Source: REEB52 sp964626905
GTDB lineage: Bacteria; Chlamydiota; Chlamydiia; Chlamydiales; SM23-39
NCBI GenBank assembly: GCA_964626905.1
Contig: CAZVHA010000001.1
Coordinates: 1-64,000 of the forward strand
Direction of reading: 5' to 3'
DNA length: 64,000 bases
In this document: piece after piece, positions 33,078-41,341 of the stretch
Layout: each line of letters opens with the position of its first letter
Position numbering within the stretch: the first letter of the stretch is position 1
Program-made: the position numbers and the translations under genes
Notes under the pieces: generated by a model
The model's database searches: none
What the model was told of the DNA's origin: nothing
What the model saw: only the letters and a program-made list of their open reading frames with translations

Positions 33078-33754
33078 TGCAAGAAATCCTTTACGTTCAT
33101 CAAGAAGTCGTTCCCTTTTCCTCAGATCTATCTTCCCTCTTTTTTAAAGACCTCGTCCCGGCAGAAAATCCTACTCTTTTAGCTATTGGAGGAGGACCTT
33201 GCAGTGGCAAAACAACCTGGCGTCGCAAAATGCAAGCCGAGTTAAAGAACTACTTTCTCCATGATATGGACGAAGTGATGGTTCGATTGCCTGGCTACAA
33301 GGAAGACTTCCGAACTTTGGGAGGAAAAGCTGCTTTCGAAAAATGGTGGCCCTTTGCAAGAGAGCTCTCTGAAGAATGGGTTCATTTGGCCCTCAAATCG
33401 CGCTACTGCATTCTCTATGATCGTACGTGTGGAGCTGAGAGCAGCTATCAAGATCTTTTACAAGCTAAAGGCAAAGATTATACCGTCCGATTGGTTGGTC
33501 TTACCGTTGATCGTTCTGTAGCAATAGAGCGCGCTATGGCTAGAGAACAAGCGGAGGGGCGCGTGATCACAGAAGAAATCATCGATGAATACCGCTATCG
33601 CTTTAGTGCTCTTTGGCCAAAATATCTTGCCTTTGTGGACGAGGCATCGCTCTATGATACTACTCACGATCCTTCTAAACTGATTTTCTCCTCAAAAGAC
33701 GGCTGTGTTGATCCCATCCTCTATGAAAAATTTTTAGCTGAAGGGAAAAAGTGA
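33077..33754 (+). CDS. zeta-toxin-like P-loop kinase
   Basis: A 225-aa P-loop kinase. Walker A is GGGPCSGKTT (38-47). LHDMDEVMVRLPGY carries the Asp pair expected near the substrate, and a lid Arg region is seen in ERAMAREQAEGRVI. Zeta-type toxins phosphorylate UDP-GlcNAc, but no epsilon antitoxin is adjacent, so a metabolic kinase is just as likely. It overlaps its neighbours by 1 and 4 bases. The protein may act on the product of the upstream ATP-grasp step; this is inference. Confidence 0.75.
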   Translation: MQEILYVHQEVVPFSSDLSSLFFKDLVPAENPTLLAIGGGPCSGKTTWRRKMQAELKNYFLHDMDEVMVRLPGYKEDFRTLGGKAAFEKWWPFARELSEEWVHLALKSRYCILYDRTCGAESSYQDLLQAKGKDYTVRLVGLTVDRSVAIERAMAREQAEGRVITEEIIDEYRYRFSALWPKYLAFVDEASLYDTTHDPSKLIFSSKDGCVDPILYEKFLAEGKK

Positions 33755-34029
33755 AAAAACTAAGCGATTTAAGAAATGTAGGAAAAGCAACTCTTGAGGA
33801 TTTATGCCTTCTGCAAATTCAGACCGTGGAAGAATTGGCACGTCAAGACCCAACGAAATTATTCCATGAACTGGAAAGACGTACACAAACAAGACAAGAT
33901 CCTTGTGTATGGGATGTGTTTGCGGCAATTATTCATGAGGCATCTACCGGAGAGCCTACAAACTGGTGGAAATGGACGAGCCAACGCAAAACTCTTCAGA
34001 AAACAGGTGCTCTTAAACACGTTGTTTAG
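33751..34029 (+). CDS. Cdd1/pathogenicity-locus family helix-hairpin-helix protein
   Basis: A 92-aa protein. An N-terminal helix-hairpin-helix (LRNVGKATLEDLCLLQIQTV) is followed by DPTKLFHELERRTQ, DPCVWDVFAAIIHEA and a Trp-rich end (TNWWKWTS). That is the pattern of the Cdd1-like pathogenicity-locus family, of unknown function. The GTG start overlaps the kinase stop (GTGA). Last gene of the operon before the convergent deformylase gene. Confidence 0.75.
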   Translation: MKKLSDLRNVGKATLEDLCLLQIQTVEELARQDPTKLFHELERRTQTRQDPCVWDVFAAIIHEASTGEPTNWWKWTSQRKTLQKTGALKHVV

Positions 34030-34045
34030 AAGCCTGGTCTTTTAA

Positions 34046-35116
34046 TCAGGGGACCTGCAAAGTCCGTTTTACATGATGAGCAGGGGTTTCATTGTTCGAG
34101 AATAGAGCGGCCTGAATCTCTTTAATGCTTTTGTCTTTGTACAATTTAACATAGTTTTCAATTGTTATCAAAGTAGGCAGTTGAGCTCTATCTATATAGA
34201 GAGTGCCATTTAGATGATCTATTTCGTGTTGTAAAATGCGGGCATACCAACCTTGGGCTTGGATGACAACAGGCTCTCCTCGTTCATTTAAACATTCTAC
34301 ACGTACAGATTTTGCTCTAGGGACAATTCCTACAAATTCTGGGACACTTATGCAACCTTCAAAGAATTCGGCGTTATCAGTAGGTTCCTCTATGTAAAGC
34401 CGAGGATTAATGATCACATGAAAGAGGACCGGATATCGATTTCGTTCAGCAAGTTGCTTAGCATTTAGATGGTTATGATCCATATCTTCAATGACTGCTA
34501 ATTGAAGAGACTTTCCAATCTGGGGTGCAGCCAATCCAACTCCTGGTGCCGCTCTCATGGTTGTTTTCATTGTTTCAATGAGGTCTTGAATTTCAGGGCT
34601 TGTAATCTCCCCAACAGAAAGTTCTCTTGCTGCCTGACGTAGAACAGGATGTCCTACCTGAACAATATCCAGTTTTTGCAGATCACATATCTCTATAGGT
34701 TGCTGATATACAATTTTGGACTCAACAATCGAGCTGAAGGGGATGAAGCCATCATAAAGATGGTAATATTTGGCAGTTCCACCTGGATTTATTTCAAATA
34801 CCAATCTCCCTTCTAATTTATTGCTGTCAATTTTTAAGATGACAAATTGAGGTGCATCGGCCCAATATTTCCCAACGATTCTCTCTAACTGATCTTCTGT
34901 AGAAAAATGGATGAAAATATCGTCTTCGGCTGATAGCTGAACAGTCTTTCTATTTTGAGTTGCTTGCCAATTCCTAAGAGAAAGAATTTTATAAAGATAT
35001 TGAAGGGATTGATCCATTCCTTCCACCGTTACCTCCTTGTTGCTTGCAAGTTCTTCCTTCCCGCACAACGAAAATGAAACAGCACACAAACACGCTATAG
35101 TCAACCATCTCTTCAT
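34046..35116 (-). CDS. DUF952-peptide deformylase fusion with signal peptide
   Basis: A 356-aa protein. A signal peptide (KRWLTIACLCAVSFSLCG) is followed by a DUF952-like domain (about 36-140: IFIHFSTEDQLERIVGKYW, then FVILKIDSNKLEG and YYHLYDGFIP) and a complete peptide deformylase (about 148-330). Deformylase motifs are GVGLAAPQIG (192-201), EGCIS (253-257) and QHEIDHLNG (297-305). All metal and catalytic residues are present. A deformylase with both an export signal and this extra domain is unusual; see also 274-942. Its host or periplasmic role is unknown. Start ATG 35116; convergent with the Cdd1-like gene. Confidence 0.85.
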   Translation of the reverse strand: MKRWLTIACLCAVSFSLCGKEELASNKEVTVEGMDQSLQYLYKILSLRNWQATQNRKTVQLSAEDDIFIHFSTEDQLERIVGKYWADAPQFVILKIDSNKLEGRLVFEINPGGTAKYYHLYDGFIPFSSIVESKIVYQQPIEICDLQKLDIVQVGHPVLRQAARELSVGEITSPEIQDLIETMKTTMRAAPGVGLAAPQIGKSLQLAVIEDMDHNHLNAKQLAERNRYPVLFHVIINPRLYIEEPTDNAEFFEGCISVPEFVGIVPRAKSVRVECLNERGEPVVIQAQGWYARILQHEIDHLNGTLYIDRAQLPTLITIENYVKLYKDKSIKEIQAALFSNNETPAHHVKRTLQVP

Positions 35117-35168
35117 TTGTCTTCTCCTAGCTTAGGCGGTCTGAATTCGGATATGATAGCACATCACT

Positions 35169-35288
35169 CTATTAACCCGGCATGCAAATAGGTGACAACT
35201 AGCTTGCTGCGGCCTTCTCATATCAATCCTCCTCGGGGGCCAATAGTTTTACTATTGGCCCCGCTCGGTCGGACCGCTGCCGCTTTGA
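35169..35288. mobile_element. truncated copy of MITE-like element A
   Basis: These 120 bases equal 35827-35946 except for three substitutions. The copy retains the left end and the internal hairpin (35236-35262, 12-bp perfect stem, TTT loop) but lacks the right half. Directly after it comes a 44-bp fragment of the ABC-exporter gene. Confidence 0.8.
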
Positions 35289-35330
35289 AAGGAAAGATTG
35301 TGGAGGAAGGAACTCATGCTGCTCTATTGA
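35287..35330 (+). repeat. fragment of the ABC-exporter gene
   Basis: 44 bp matching 38087-38130 (two mismatches), in the same reading sense, encoding KIVEEGTHAAL. It is fused to the truncated MITE-like copy and lies 2.8 kb from its source. Confidence 0.75.
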
Positions 35331-35358
35331 GGGGTACATTTAAAGGAATTTCTTTAAG

Positions 35359-35387
35359 TTGGCTTAATACTAAATCTTGGGTATAAT
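35359..35387 (+). promoter_or_regulatory. sigma70-type promoter for the RING-H2 gene
   Basis: TTGGCT (35359-35364) and TATAAT (35382-35387) are separated by 17 bp, 33 bases before the RING-H2 ATG. AAAAGGAT gives the ribosome site. Confidence 0.7.
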
Positions 35388-35420
35388 GTTGGGCGTAGAA
35401 CTTTAACCTAAAAGGATAAA

Positions 35421-35819
35421 ATGGCCAGCGATGCATCTGCTACTTCAAATAGGCCGGTTTGTGCGATTTGCATAGAGAAAATTTTGCCAGAGGCCAACAT
35501 ATCCAAACTAAATTGCAATCACGAATACCATCGAGATTGTTTACAACCTTGGTTAGATGCCAATCATGATACATGCCCTCTAGATAGAAGAAGAATTACA
35601 TCGATAAACGGCATTGCTACAGAGCAATCGGAAGAAAAGGAAAGTTCCGCCCGCGTGATTGAAATTCAAAATCCCCTAAGAGAAGCTAGAACTTTATATC
35701 GACACCATATCAGCACCATTATCGGCACCATTCACAACCCATCAATTCATTCCGCTGATCCTCTTGAACGGCAAGCGGCAATGGTCCAGTTAATCGCCTC
35801 TTCTATATTTAGACCATGA
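35421..35819 (+). CDS. RING-H2 protein with RBX1-like ending
   Basis: A 132-aa protein. Residues about 12-52 form a RING-H2 finger: CAIC, then CNHEYHRDCLQPWLDANHD, then CPLDRRR. The eighth ligand is Asp (CPLD) instead of Cys, as in the RING of eukaryotic RBX1 (CPLDNREW), the cullin-RING E3 subunit. The Trp-Leu after the central Cys, needed for E2 contact, is kept. The rest (about 60-132) is helical and unrecognised. Bacteria lack ubiquitin, so a host-directed E3 role is likely. Copies of a MITE-like element lie on both sides. Another RING protein is at 10711-11367. Confidence 0.85.
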   Translation: MASDASATSNRPVCAICIEKILPEANISKLNCNHEYHRDCLQPWLDANHDTCPLDRRRITSINGIATEQSEEKESSARVIEIQNPLREARTLYRHHISTIIGTIHNPSIHSADPLERQAAMVQLIASSIFRP

Positions 35820-35829
35820 TTAGCCACTA

Positions 35830-36037
35830 TTAACCCGGCATGCAAATAGGTGACAACTAGCTTGCTGCGGCCTTCTCATATCAATCCTCCTCGGGGGTCA
35901 ATAGTTTTACTATTGACCCCGCTCGGTCGGAACGCTGCCGCTTTGATCTGACTTTCACGCCCCTTCCGACGAGGCGTCGTTGGGGACCCCGTGTGCCTCG
36001 CTGGCGCTATTTGTCACCTATTTGTATGCCGGGCTAA
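35830..36037. mobile_element. MITE-like element A, full copy
   Basis: A 208-bp non-coding element. Its 27-bp ends (TTAACCCGGCATGCAAATAG and on to GTGACAA) are inverted repeats with two mismatches. Inside is a perfect 12-bp hairpin at 35894-35920 (loop TTT). A truncated copy lies at 35169-35288. Two of the three differences between copies fall in the hairpin and compensate each other (C-G pair in one, T-A in the other). GGGGACCCCG near the right end is shared with element E at 52675-52897. Confidence 0.8.
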
Positions 36038-36061
36038 TAAAATCTTTATCTGGGGTGGGTG

Positions 36062-36130
36062 TTGGGCAAATTTACAGGGCTGAACGATCGAGAATGGGCT
36101 GTTGTCGAACCCTTGATTCCTTTATTTTAG
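36062..36130 (+). pseudogene. transposase N-terminal remnant (IS5-like)
   Basis: A short frame reading GKFTGLNDREWAVVEPLIPL followed by a stop, matching the start of IS5/IS4-type transposases (LTDxxWxxLEPLIP). Nothing of the catalytic domain remains. It lies 25 bases after the MITE-like element A and could be a relic of the element that supplied its transposase. Confidence 0.6.
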
Positions 36131-36419
36131 AACGAAAACGGATGTATACAATAGTTTTTAGTGGGTTTTTTAATGGAGGAAAAGGTAAAATCTCCTCCTT
36201 TACAAAATTATTAATTCAATAAGGAGCAGGATAGGTGCGCAACAGTGCAGCTTCTATGGCGACATAATGAACCTTCATGATAGGAGACATAATTTGGGGA
36301 TTTTTTCAGGAACGCTTGAGAAATGAAGTGGATCAAGTGCTCATAAAGTAGAGAGTATTTGTTAATCCTTTTCTCTGGGCATTCCTCTCAGCCAATGCTA
36401 TGATTCGTTAGAAATATTC
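36131..36419. other. intergenic stretch before the ABC exporter
   Basis: About 290 bp with no convincing gene. TATGAT at about 36401-36406, 14 bases before the ATG, may be the -10 box of the ABC-exporter gene. Confidence 0.4.
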
Positions 36420-38237
36420 ATGAGTCAAAAAATGGTCTCCTATAAAGAGTTGATCGGCTTCTTTTGGACATTCATCCGAAGGCAAAAGTGGACGTTCTCC
36501 TCTATTCTCACCCAGGATTGTCTAAATTGTGTGGATTCCCTTCTGTGGCCATTTATCTTGCGATGGGTGATTGATATTTTTACTCAAAACGAAGTGAACC
36601 GTGCCTTGGCATGGGAGTCTCTTCAAGCGCCGATTATCGTAAGCATCTGTTTGATTGTTTTTATCGAAATCAATTCTCGCACTATGGGCTTTCTCATGGC
36701 AAGGGCTATTCCAAAGCTGCAAGCTGACATTCGGATGACTATGTTTGACCACGTTCAAGAGCATTCTCCTCACTATTTCAATGAACGGTTTGCTGGTAGT
36801 TTGGCCAATAAAATCACAGACATGACTACTTCAGTGGAATCGATCATCCAACAATTATTTTGGCCTATTGTTTCATCCATTGCCACATCGCTCTTAGGTG
36901 CGCTTTTCCTCTGGTTCGTACACCCAATCCTTGCTGGAATCTTGATTTTATGGGTCATTATCCACCTCGGCATCTGCCTAATGTTCAGTAGGACATGTGA
37001 TCTGTATGAACATCGTCATGGGGAGTCGCGTAGCACGCTGCTAGGAAAAATCGTCGATAGCCTGACTAACTACTTTGCCGTTAACTTGTTCTACCGCTTT
37101 AGACATGAAAAAGGCGCCTTACTTCCCTTTCAGAAAGAAGAGGAGAAAACCAATGTTTCTGCCAGAAGATACGTCGAAAAAATGCGCAGCGTCACATCAT
37201 TCTTCTATGCCACTATCTGCTTTTTAGGAATCAATGGATTCGTCATCTATTTATGGCTTCATCACCAAATCACCACTGGTGAAGTCGCTCAAGTTTTTGG
37301 CACCATGTGGAATATAGCAGCAATCATGTGGGCGGTCGGTGGGGCTTTACCCGTCTTTTTCCAATCTATTGGAATCGCAAAACAGGCCTATTCTGTGATG
37401 CTTGATCCCCAAGACATGGGAGACAAACCTGATGCCAAAGAGCTAAAGATCCAAACTGGCGAAATTATTTTCGATAATGTGTCATTCCATTACGGAGAGA
37501 AAAAGCTGTTCTCCAATAAATATGCCCATATCCGCGGTGGAGAAAAAGTGGGATTGGTTGGCTTTACAGGGGCGGGAAAATCGACATTTATTAGCCTGAT
37601 TTTACGATTTTTCCCATTACATAGCGGCAAAATCTTGATTGATGGGCAGGACATAGAAACTGTTACTCTAAAATCATTGCGACGCCAAATTGCATTGATC
37701 CCCCAAGATCCTTCGCTGTTTCACAGAACACTACGTGAAAACATATCCTATGGGAAGCCTGAAGCAACAGAAGCTGAGATCCTTGCCGCTGCCAAATTGG
37801 CGCATTGTGACGAATTCATTCGCAACATTCCAACTGGCTATGAAGCAAAGGTGGGTGAAAGAGGAACCAAACTATCGGGGGGAGAAAAGCAAAGAATTGC
37901 GATTGCCAGAGCAATTTTAGTAGATGCGCCCATTCTCATTTTAGATGAGGCCACTTCGTCTTTGGATTCTGTGACGGAAAAATACATTCAGGATAGTCTG
38001 CAGAAACTCATGCGGAATCGAACCACTATTGTGATCGCACACCGTCTTTCAACACTCTCTCGGATGGATCGCATCTTGGTTTTCGATAAAGGGAAGATTG
38101 TGGAGGAAGGAACTCATGCTGCTCTAATGAGCAAAGATGGCCTCTATGCCAGAATGTGGAATATGCAGGTGGGAGGCTTTTTGCCTGAGGCACCAATGGG
38201 AGAAGATGTGAATGGACGACGTGATTTCAGCTTATGA
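36420..38237 (+). CDS. ABC exporter, fused permease and ATPase
   Basis: A 605-aa type-I (MsbA-like) ABC half-transporter. Six membrane segments (about 20-310) precede the nucleotide-binding domain (about 345-580) with Walker A GFTGAGKST, Q-loop IPQDPSLF, signature LSGGEKQRIAIARAI, Walker B ILILDEATSSLD and the switch His in VIAHRLSTLSRMDR. It should work as a dimer to export a lipid, peptide or drug. It has no partner gene. The segment encoding KIVEEGTHAAL is copied at 35287-35330. Confidence 0.93.
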   Translation: MSQKMVSYKELIGFFWTFIRRQKWTFSSILTQDCLNCVDSLLWPFILRWVIDIFTQNEVNRALAWESLQAPIIVSICLIVFIEINSRTMGFLMARAIPKLQADIRMTMFDHVQEHSPHYFNERFAGSLANKITDMTTSVESIIQQLFWPIVSSIATSLLGALFLWFVHPILAGILILWVIIHLGICLMFSRTCDLYEHRHGESRSTLLGKIVDSLTNYFAVNLFYRFRHEKGALLPFQKEEEKTNVSARRYVEKMRSVTSFFYATICFLGINGFVIYLWLHHQITTGEVAQVFGTMWNIAAIMWAVGGALPVFFQSIGIAKQAYSVMLDPQDMGDKPDAKELKIQTGEIIFDNVSFHYGEKKLFSNKYAHIRGGEKVGLVGFTGAGKSTFISLILRFFPLHSGKILIDGQDIETVTLKSLRRQIALIPQDPSLFHRTLRENISYGKPEATEAEILAAAKLAHCDEFIRNIPTGYEAKVGERGTKLSGGEKQRIAIARAILVDAPILILDEATSSLDSVTEKYIQDSLQKLMRNRTTIVIAHRLSTLSRMDRILVFDKGKIVEEGTHAALMSKDGLYARMWNMQVGGFLPEAPMGEDVNGRRDFSL

Positions 38238-38290
38238 AATTCCCTCGATTGTCCTATGATTCATCTTATCCTCCATTTTTTGCCATTCAC

Positions 38291-39292
38291 TCAGTCAACC
38301 ACATGCTTGTCAGTTGCGAATGCGATATCGACAACTCCCTGTGGTTTAAACATGTTCATAAATTGCTTATACATCTCAAGCCTATTCTTGCCTTCCGTAG
38401 GCTTGAGAAGCAATTCCCGACCGTAGACAGCTATATCTTCTACAATTCGCTCATAGCGATAGTAGGCTAGGAGGGTCCAATCCACATCAACCTGACCGTA
38501 GCCTTGATAAAACAGCCTTTCCTCGTGCGGCTTATTCCAAACGTTCCCGACTCCACCGCCAATAAACATCAGGTCGCGCTCTTTGGGCGCCAAGATTGGA
38601 TCATCCCAATCAACGATGTAAAGAGCCTCATTGCCATTGACCAATACATTCCCTCCATGAATATCGGAATGACAGAGAACGAATTTGAGAGGGTGACTGC
38701 AAGCTTTTTGACTGAGCTCTTCAGAGCGGTCCACTAGTTGTTGAATCATTGACTCATTTTTCTGGAAGAATTTCCATAAATTCAAAGCGATCTCATCATC
38801 GGTCGATATTGCCTCGATATGAGCATAGAGAGATCGGACAATATCTCGCCACTTCGGAGAGAAGTCTTCTCGGCGGATTTGAGTTTTTAGAGGTGCTGGC
38901 ACGTCGACTTCATGCACTTGTCTCAATACTCGTCCTAAGGCAACCCACTGCTCGTCAGTTAAAGAACAGCTGAACCCGTCTTGCCCTTCGACAAAAGGAT
39001 AGACAATGAGGGTGAAATCGCCCACCTGTTGGATTTGCTTACCTTCAATTGTTTTGATAGGCGGAATGAGCTGCTGAATTCCCGCCATCTGTAACAGCTC
39101 TAGAATTGCGATGTTGGCGTCGTGAAAATGACCCTGCTTCAGTTTTACAAAATAAGTCTTTTGATCACTGGCTTGAGCTTTATATATTGAAGCATTCACG
39201 TCAGCCCCTAAGGGGAGTTGGGCAAGTGCGGTCGCCTCTATCAAATAATAGGTGCTTAAACAGTTGAGAATAAAATGAATCAACTCTGTCAT
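38291..39292 (-). CDS. aminoglycoside phosphotransferase-family kinase, APH(9)-like
   Basis: A 333-aa antibiotic kinase-fold protein. The catalytic loop LCHSDIHGGNVLVN has the His, Asp and Asn of APH enzymes, and the metal-binding IVDWDDPILAPKERDLMFIG follows. The sequence around LPLGADVNASIYKA at the N-terminus and the C-terminal arrangement resemble APH(9), the spectinomycin kinase known from Legionella. Substrate specificity cannot be read from the sequence. It is followed by a nucleotide-binding gene on the same strand, one base apart. Confidence 0.85.
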   Translation of the reverse strand: MTELIHFILNCLSTYYLIEATALAQLPLGADVNASIYKAQASDQKTYFVKLKQGHFHDANIAILELLQMAGIQQLIPPIKTIEGKQIQQVGDFTLIVYPFVEGQDGFSCSLTDEQWVALGRVLRQVHEVDVPAPLKTQIRREDFSPKWRDIVRSLYAHIEAISTDDEIALNLWKFFQKNESMIQQLVDRSEELSQKACSHPLKFVLCHSDIHGGNVLVNGNEALYIVDWDDPILAPKERDLMFIGGGVGNVWNKPHEERLFYQGYGQVDVDWTLLAYYRYERIVEDIAVYGRELLLKPTEGKNRLEMYKQFMNMFKPQGVVDIAFATDKHVVD

Positions 39293-39293
39293 T

Positions 39294-39812
39294 CTAAAAA
39301 CCTTTTGCTAAAGACGCTAAAAAGCTTTTTGCGTCTCCAGCAGTTCGGAAAATATGAAAACGAACCTGTGGGTATTTGTTTGCAAGTGCTTCAATTCCTC
39401 TTCCTTTTTCTGCTTCGAACGTCCAGATATATTGAATTAGCCGCCAATTGACAGCCCTTACGCAGCCTGTTTCGGAAAGTGCTTTGTGATAGACACAAAA
39501 TCTTTTTAAGATTCTCCATAGACACAAGAGCCGTGGAAAACGAAAGTAGATAACGTCAGTGGCTCTAGCGAATCTTGTTTCTAGAGTCGATAAAGAGCAA
39601 CCTTCAATGACCCACGCTTCCTCTTTTGTCATAGATCGCTCAATCAAAAGAAATTCTTCCTTATCTTTCTTTTTTCCATCTTTTTCAAACACGTGTTTGT
39701 CTAAGTGATGAACGGGAATATCCAATGTTTTGCCAAGAAGGGTGGCAAAAGTGGATTTCCCACTTCCTGGGAGCCCGATGATGGCGAATCTTTTGGCATG
39801 TTGCTGATGCAT
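39294..39812 (-). CDS. P-loop nucleoside-kinase-like protein (FlaR-type)
   Basis: A 172-aa P-loop protein from ATG 39812 (MHQQHAKRF). Walker A is GLPGSGKST, followed by HLDKHVFEKDGKKKDKEEF and WVIEGCSLSTLETRF. This is the pattern of adenylate-kinase-like proteins often labelled DNA topology modulation protein. Its substrate is unknown. It lies directly before the APH-like gene (one base gap), so the two are probably co-transcribed. Confidence 0.8.
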   Translation of the reverse strand: MHQQHAKRFAIIGLPGSGKSTFATLLGKTLDIPVHHLDKHVFEKDGKKKDKEEFLLIERSMTKEEAWVIEGCSLSTLETRFARATDVIYFRFPRLLCLWRILKRFCVYHKALSETGCVRAVNWRLIQYIWTFEAEKGRGIEALANKYPQVRFHIFRTAGDAKSFLASLAKGF

Positions 39813-39934
39813 GACGACCTTATTTTCTAGGAAGGATAGCAAATCTTCTCTTAGAACTCAGCCAAATTGACATCCTCTCACAGATCAGTTAGGGATCATC
39901 AGGAAATAACTTTTACAAAATAGCAGGGCATTAT

Positions 39935-40017
39935 AGCAATTTCACCTGCAAAAAATCTCTCGTCGGTCATATTGCGACAATATGACCCTCCTCGAGATTT
40001 TTCACATCTGAAATGCT
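39935..40017. repeat. palindromic element B
   Basis: An 83-bp imperfect palindrome centred on GGTCATATTG-CGA-CAATATGACC (perfect 10-bp stem). Outer arms AAAAATCTC / GAGATTTTT and AGCAATTTCACC / AGCATTTCAGAT continue the symmetry. It lies between two minus-strand genes and could terminate transcription from either side. Confidence 0.65.
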
Positions 40018-40058
40018 CTAAACCCTCCTATTTGCACAATTTATTCCCTGACGATCCC

Positions 40059-41170
40059 TTATAGGCCCAGTAATGACTCACCCAATTGAGTTAAATTAAT
40101 TTTTGGCTGAGGATAGCTTGGATCTTCAAGATATTCTCTAAACTCCGCATAAATGTGGCCTTTAGTAAATTTGAGTTCGGGATAAGCGGGATTATGGCCG
40201 GTAGAACCCCCTTTTTCAAAGGCTTCTATCCTACGAACTTTATCCCCGTTTGTCAGCCTGGCTTTTGGAACATAACACAGATAGCCAACCATTCTTACTT
40301 TGGGATTATCGCTATAAGGCCTATTTTTATTCGCATGCTGATTCCAGTGAATGGTTCTTGAGTCCCATAAAATGAGAGAACCTCGAGAAGCTGTTATATG
40401 CGTCCTGCAATAAGGGGATCCAGATTTATCTGTATTGTTAGTAAAAAAATCTTCTAAAAATTTGGTCCGCACCGTTCTTCTTTCAATGCCATTAGTTATT
40501 TCGCTAATCGCCTCTAGTTGAGGAGCAAACTCCGTGAACCTTAGATGTGACTTTGGAATGCAGTAAAATCCTCCATCACCATCGAAAGAATCCTCAAATA
40601 AAAATTGTCCTTGAATGGTGTATGGTTGTGTTTTCAATGGCGATTCACTGACAAATCCAATAGGTGGATTATTGCTATGTGCAACGCTATCTTGTCGCCG
40701 TAAGATTGCTTGATCGACGTGAGGCCACGGCTCAACGTAACCTTCTCTTATTTCAGGAGGACACATGAAGGATAATCCGTCCATACTTGGGCAAAAACAT
40801 CAACAATGCGAGGGTCCTGCCTTAAGTCCCACATCACTTGCGTCTGACCCGCAGGTCCAGCAAAGATTCCCATTTTATTATGGATCGGAAATGCTTCCTT
40901 CCAGTTACCTCTGTCGTCCATTTTGCAATTCGGCCACGCTTTTTCAATAAACTCATGCCAAACACGCTGATATAAAGCTTCTGCTTCCGAAATTGAAAGC
41001 ACGTCGGGAATGACAGAATATCCCAGTTCTTCAAGATCTTGCAAATAAGAAACAACGAGAGGCTTGTGAGCATCTACGTTAATGCCAGTATTTTCTGCAA
41101 AAGCATGTGTATTTGTAAGCATAGGAGCCAACGATAAAAGACCGGCTAAAAATAAATATGCATGCTTCAT
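40059..41170 (-). pseudogene. phytanoyl-CoA dioxygenase-family gene, frameshifted
   Basis: Two overlapping frames together form one PhyH-type Fe(II)/2-oxoglutarate oxygenase. The first (41170 to about 40780) has a signal peptide (KHAYLFLAGLLSLAPMLTNT) and the family N-terminus (DLEELGYSVIPDVLSISEAE). The second (about 40784 to 40059) has the iron ligands WPHVDQ and TIHWNQ and a later Arg. At the junction the usual SxDG segment lacks a few residues: the frames meet inside GTATGGAC, consistent with a small deletion. The start follows AAGGAG. It is therefore broken unless rescued by frameshifting or due to a sequencing error. Confidence 0.75.
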
Positions 41171-41341
41171 AAAAATTCTCCTTAAGTTCCGAGAGACAGA
41201 TTGCGCACTCATCAATCGGAATTTGAAAGAATGAGCCATTCTCAATGCTTTGAGATTGGTGAATGGGGGAATGTCAACCCAATCATGGAAAGCCATGAAA
41301 AGAAGTAAAACGCATTGAATAATGATAAAAAAATAGATCAC
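41171..41341 (-). pseudogene. start of a membrane-protein gene, truncated into the PhyH gene
   Basis: A GTG at 41341 overlaps the metallophosphoesterase stop (GTGA) and opens a frame that runs without a stop into the PhyH gene. The first 57 residues (IYFFIIIQCVLLLFMAFHDW, then VDIPPFTNLKALRMAHSF) look like the N-terminus of an unrelated one-helix membrane protein. This is either a truncated gene or an upstream extension with no function. Confidence 0.4.

Noticed and set aside
33077..33754. Zeta toxin of an epsilon/zeta toxin-antitoxin pair
   Set aside because: No epsilon-like antitoxin beside it; operon context favours a metabolic kinase.
35192..35386. Open frame across the truncated MITE-like copy
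   Set aside because: It joins element sequence to the captured ABC fragment; no independent coding evidence.
35894..35920. Internal hairpin of element A as a simple terminator
   Set aside because: No T-run follows and no gene ends just before it; the compensatory change in the other copy points to the element's own structure.
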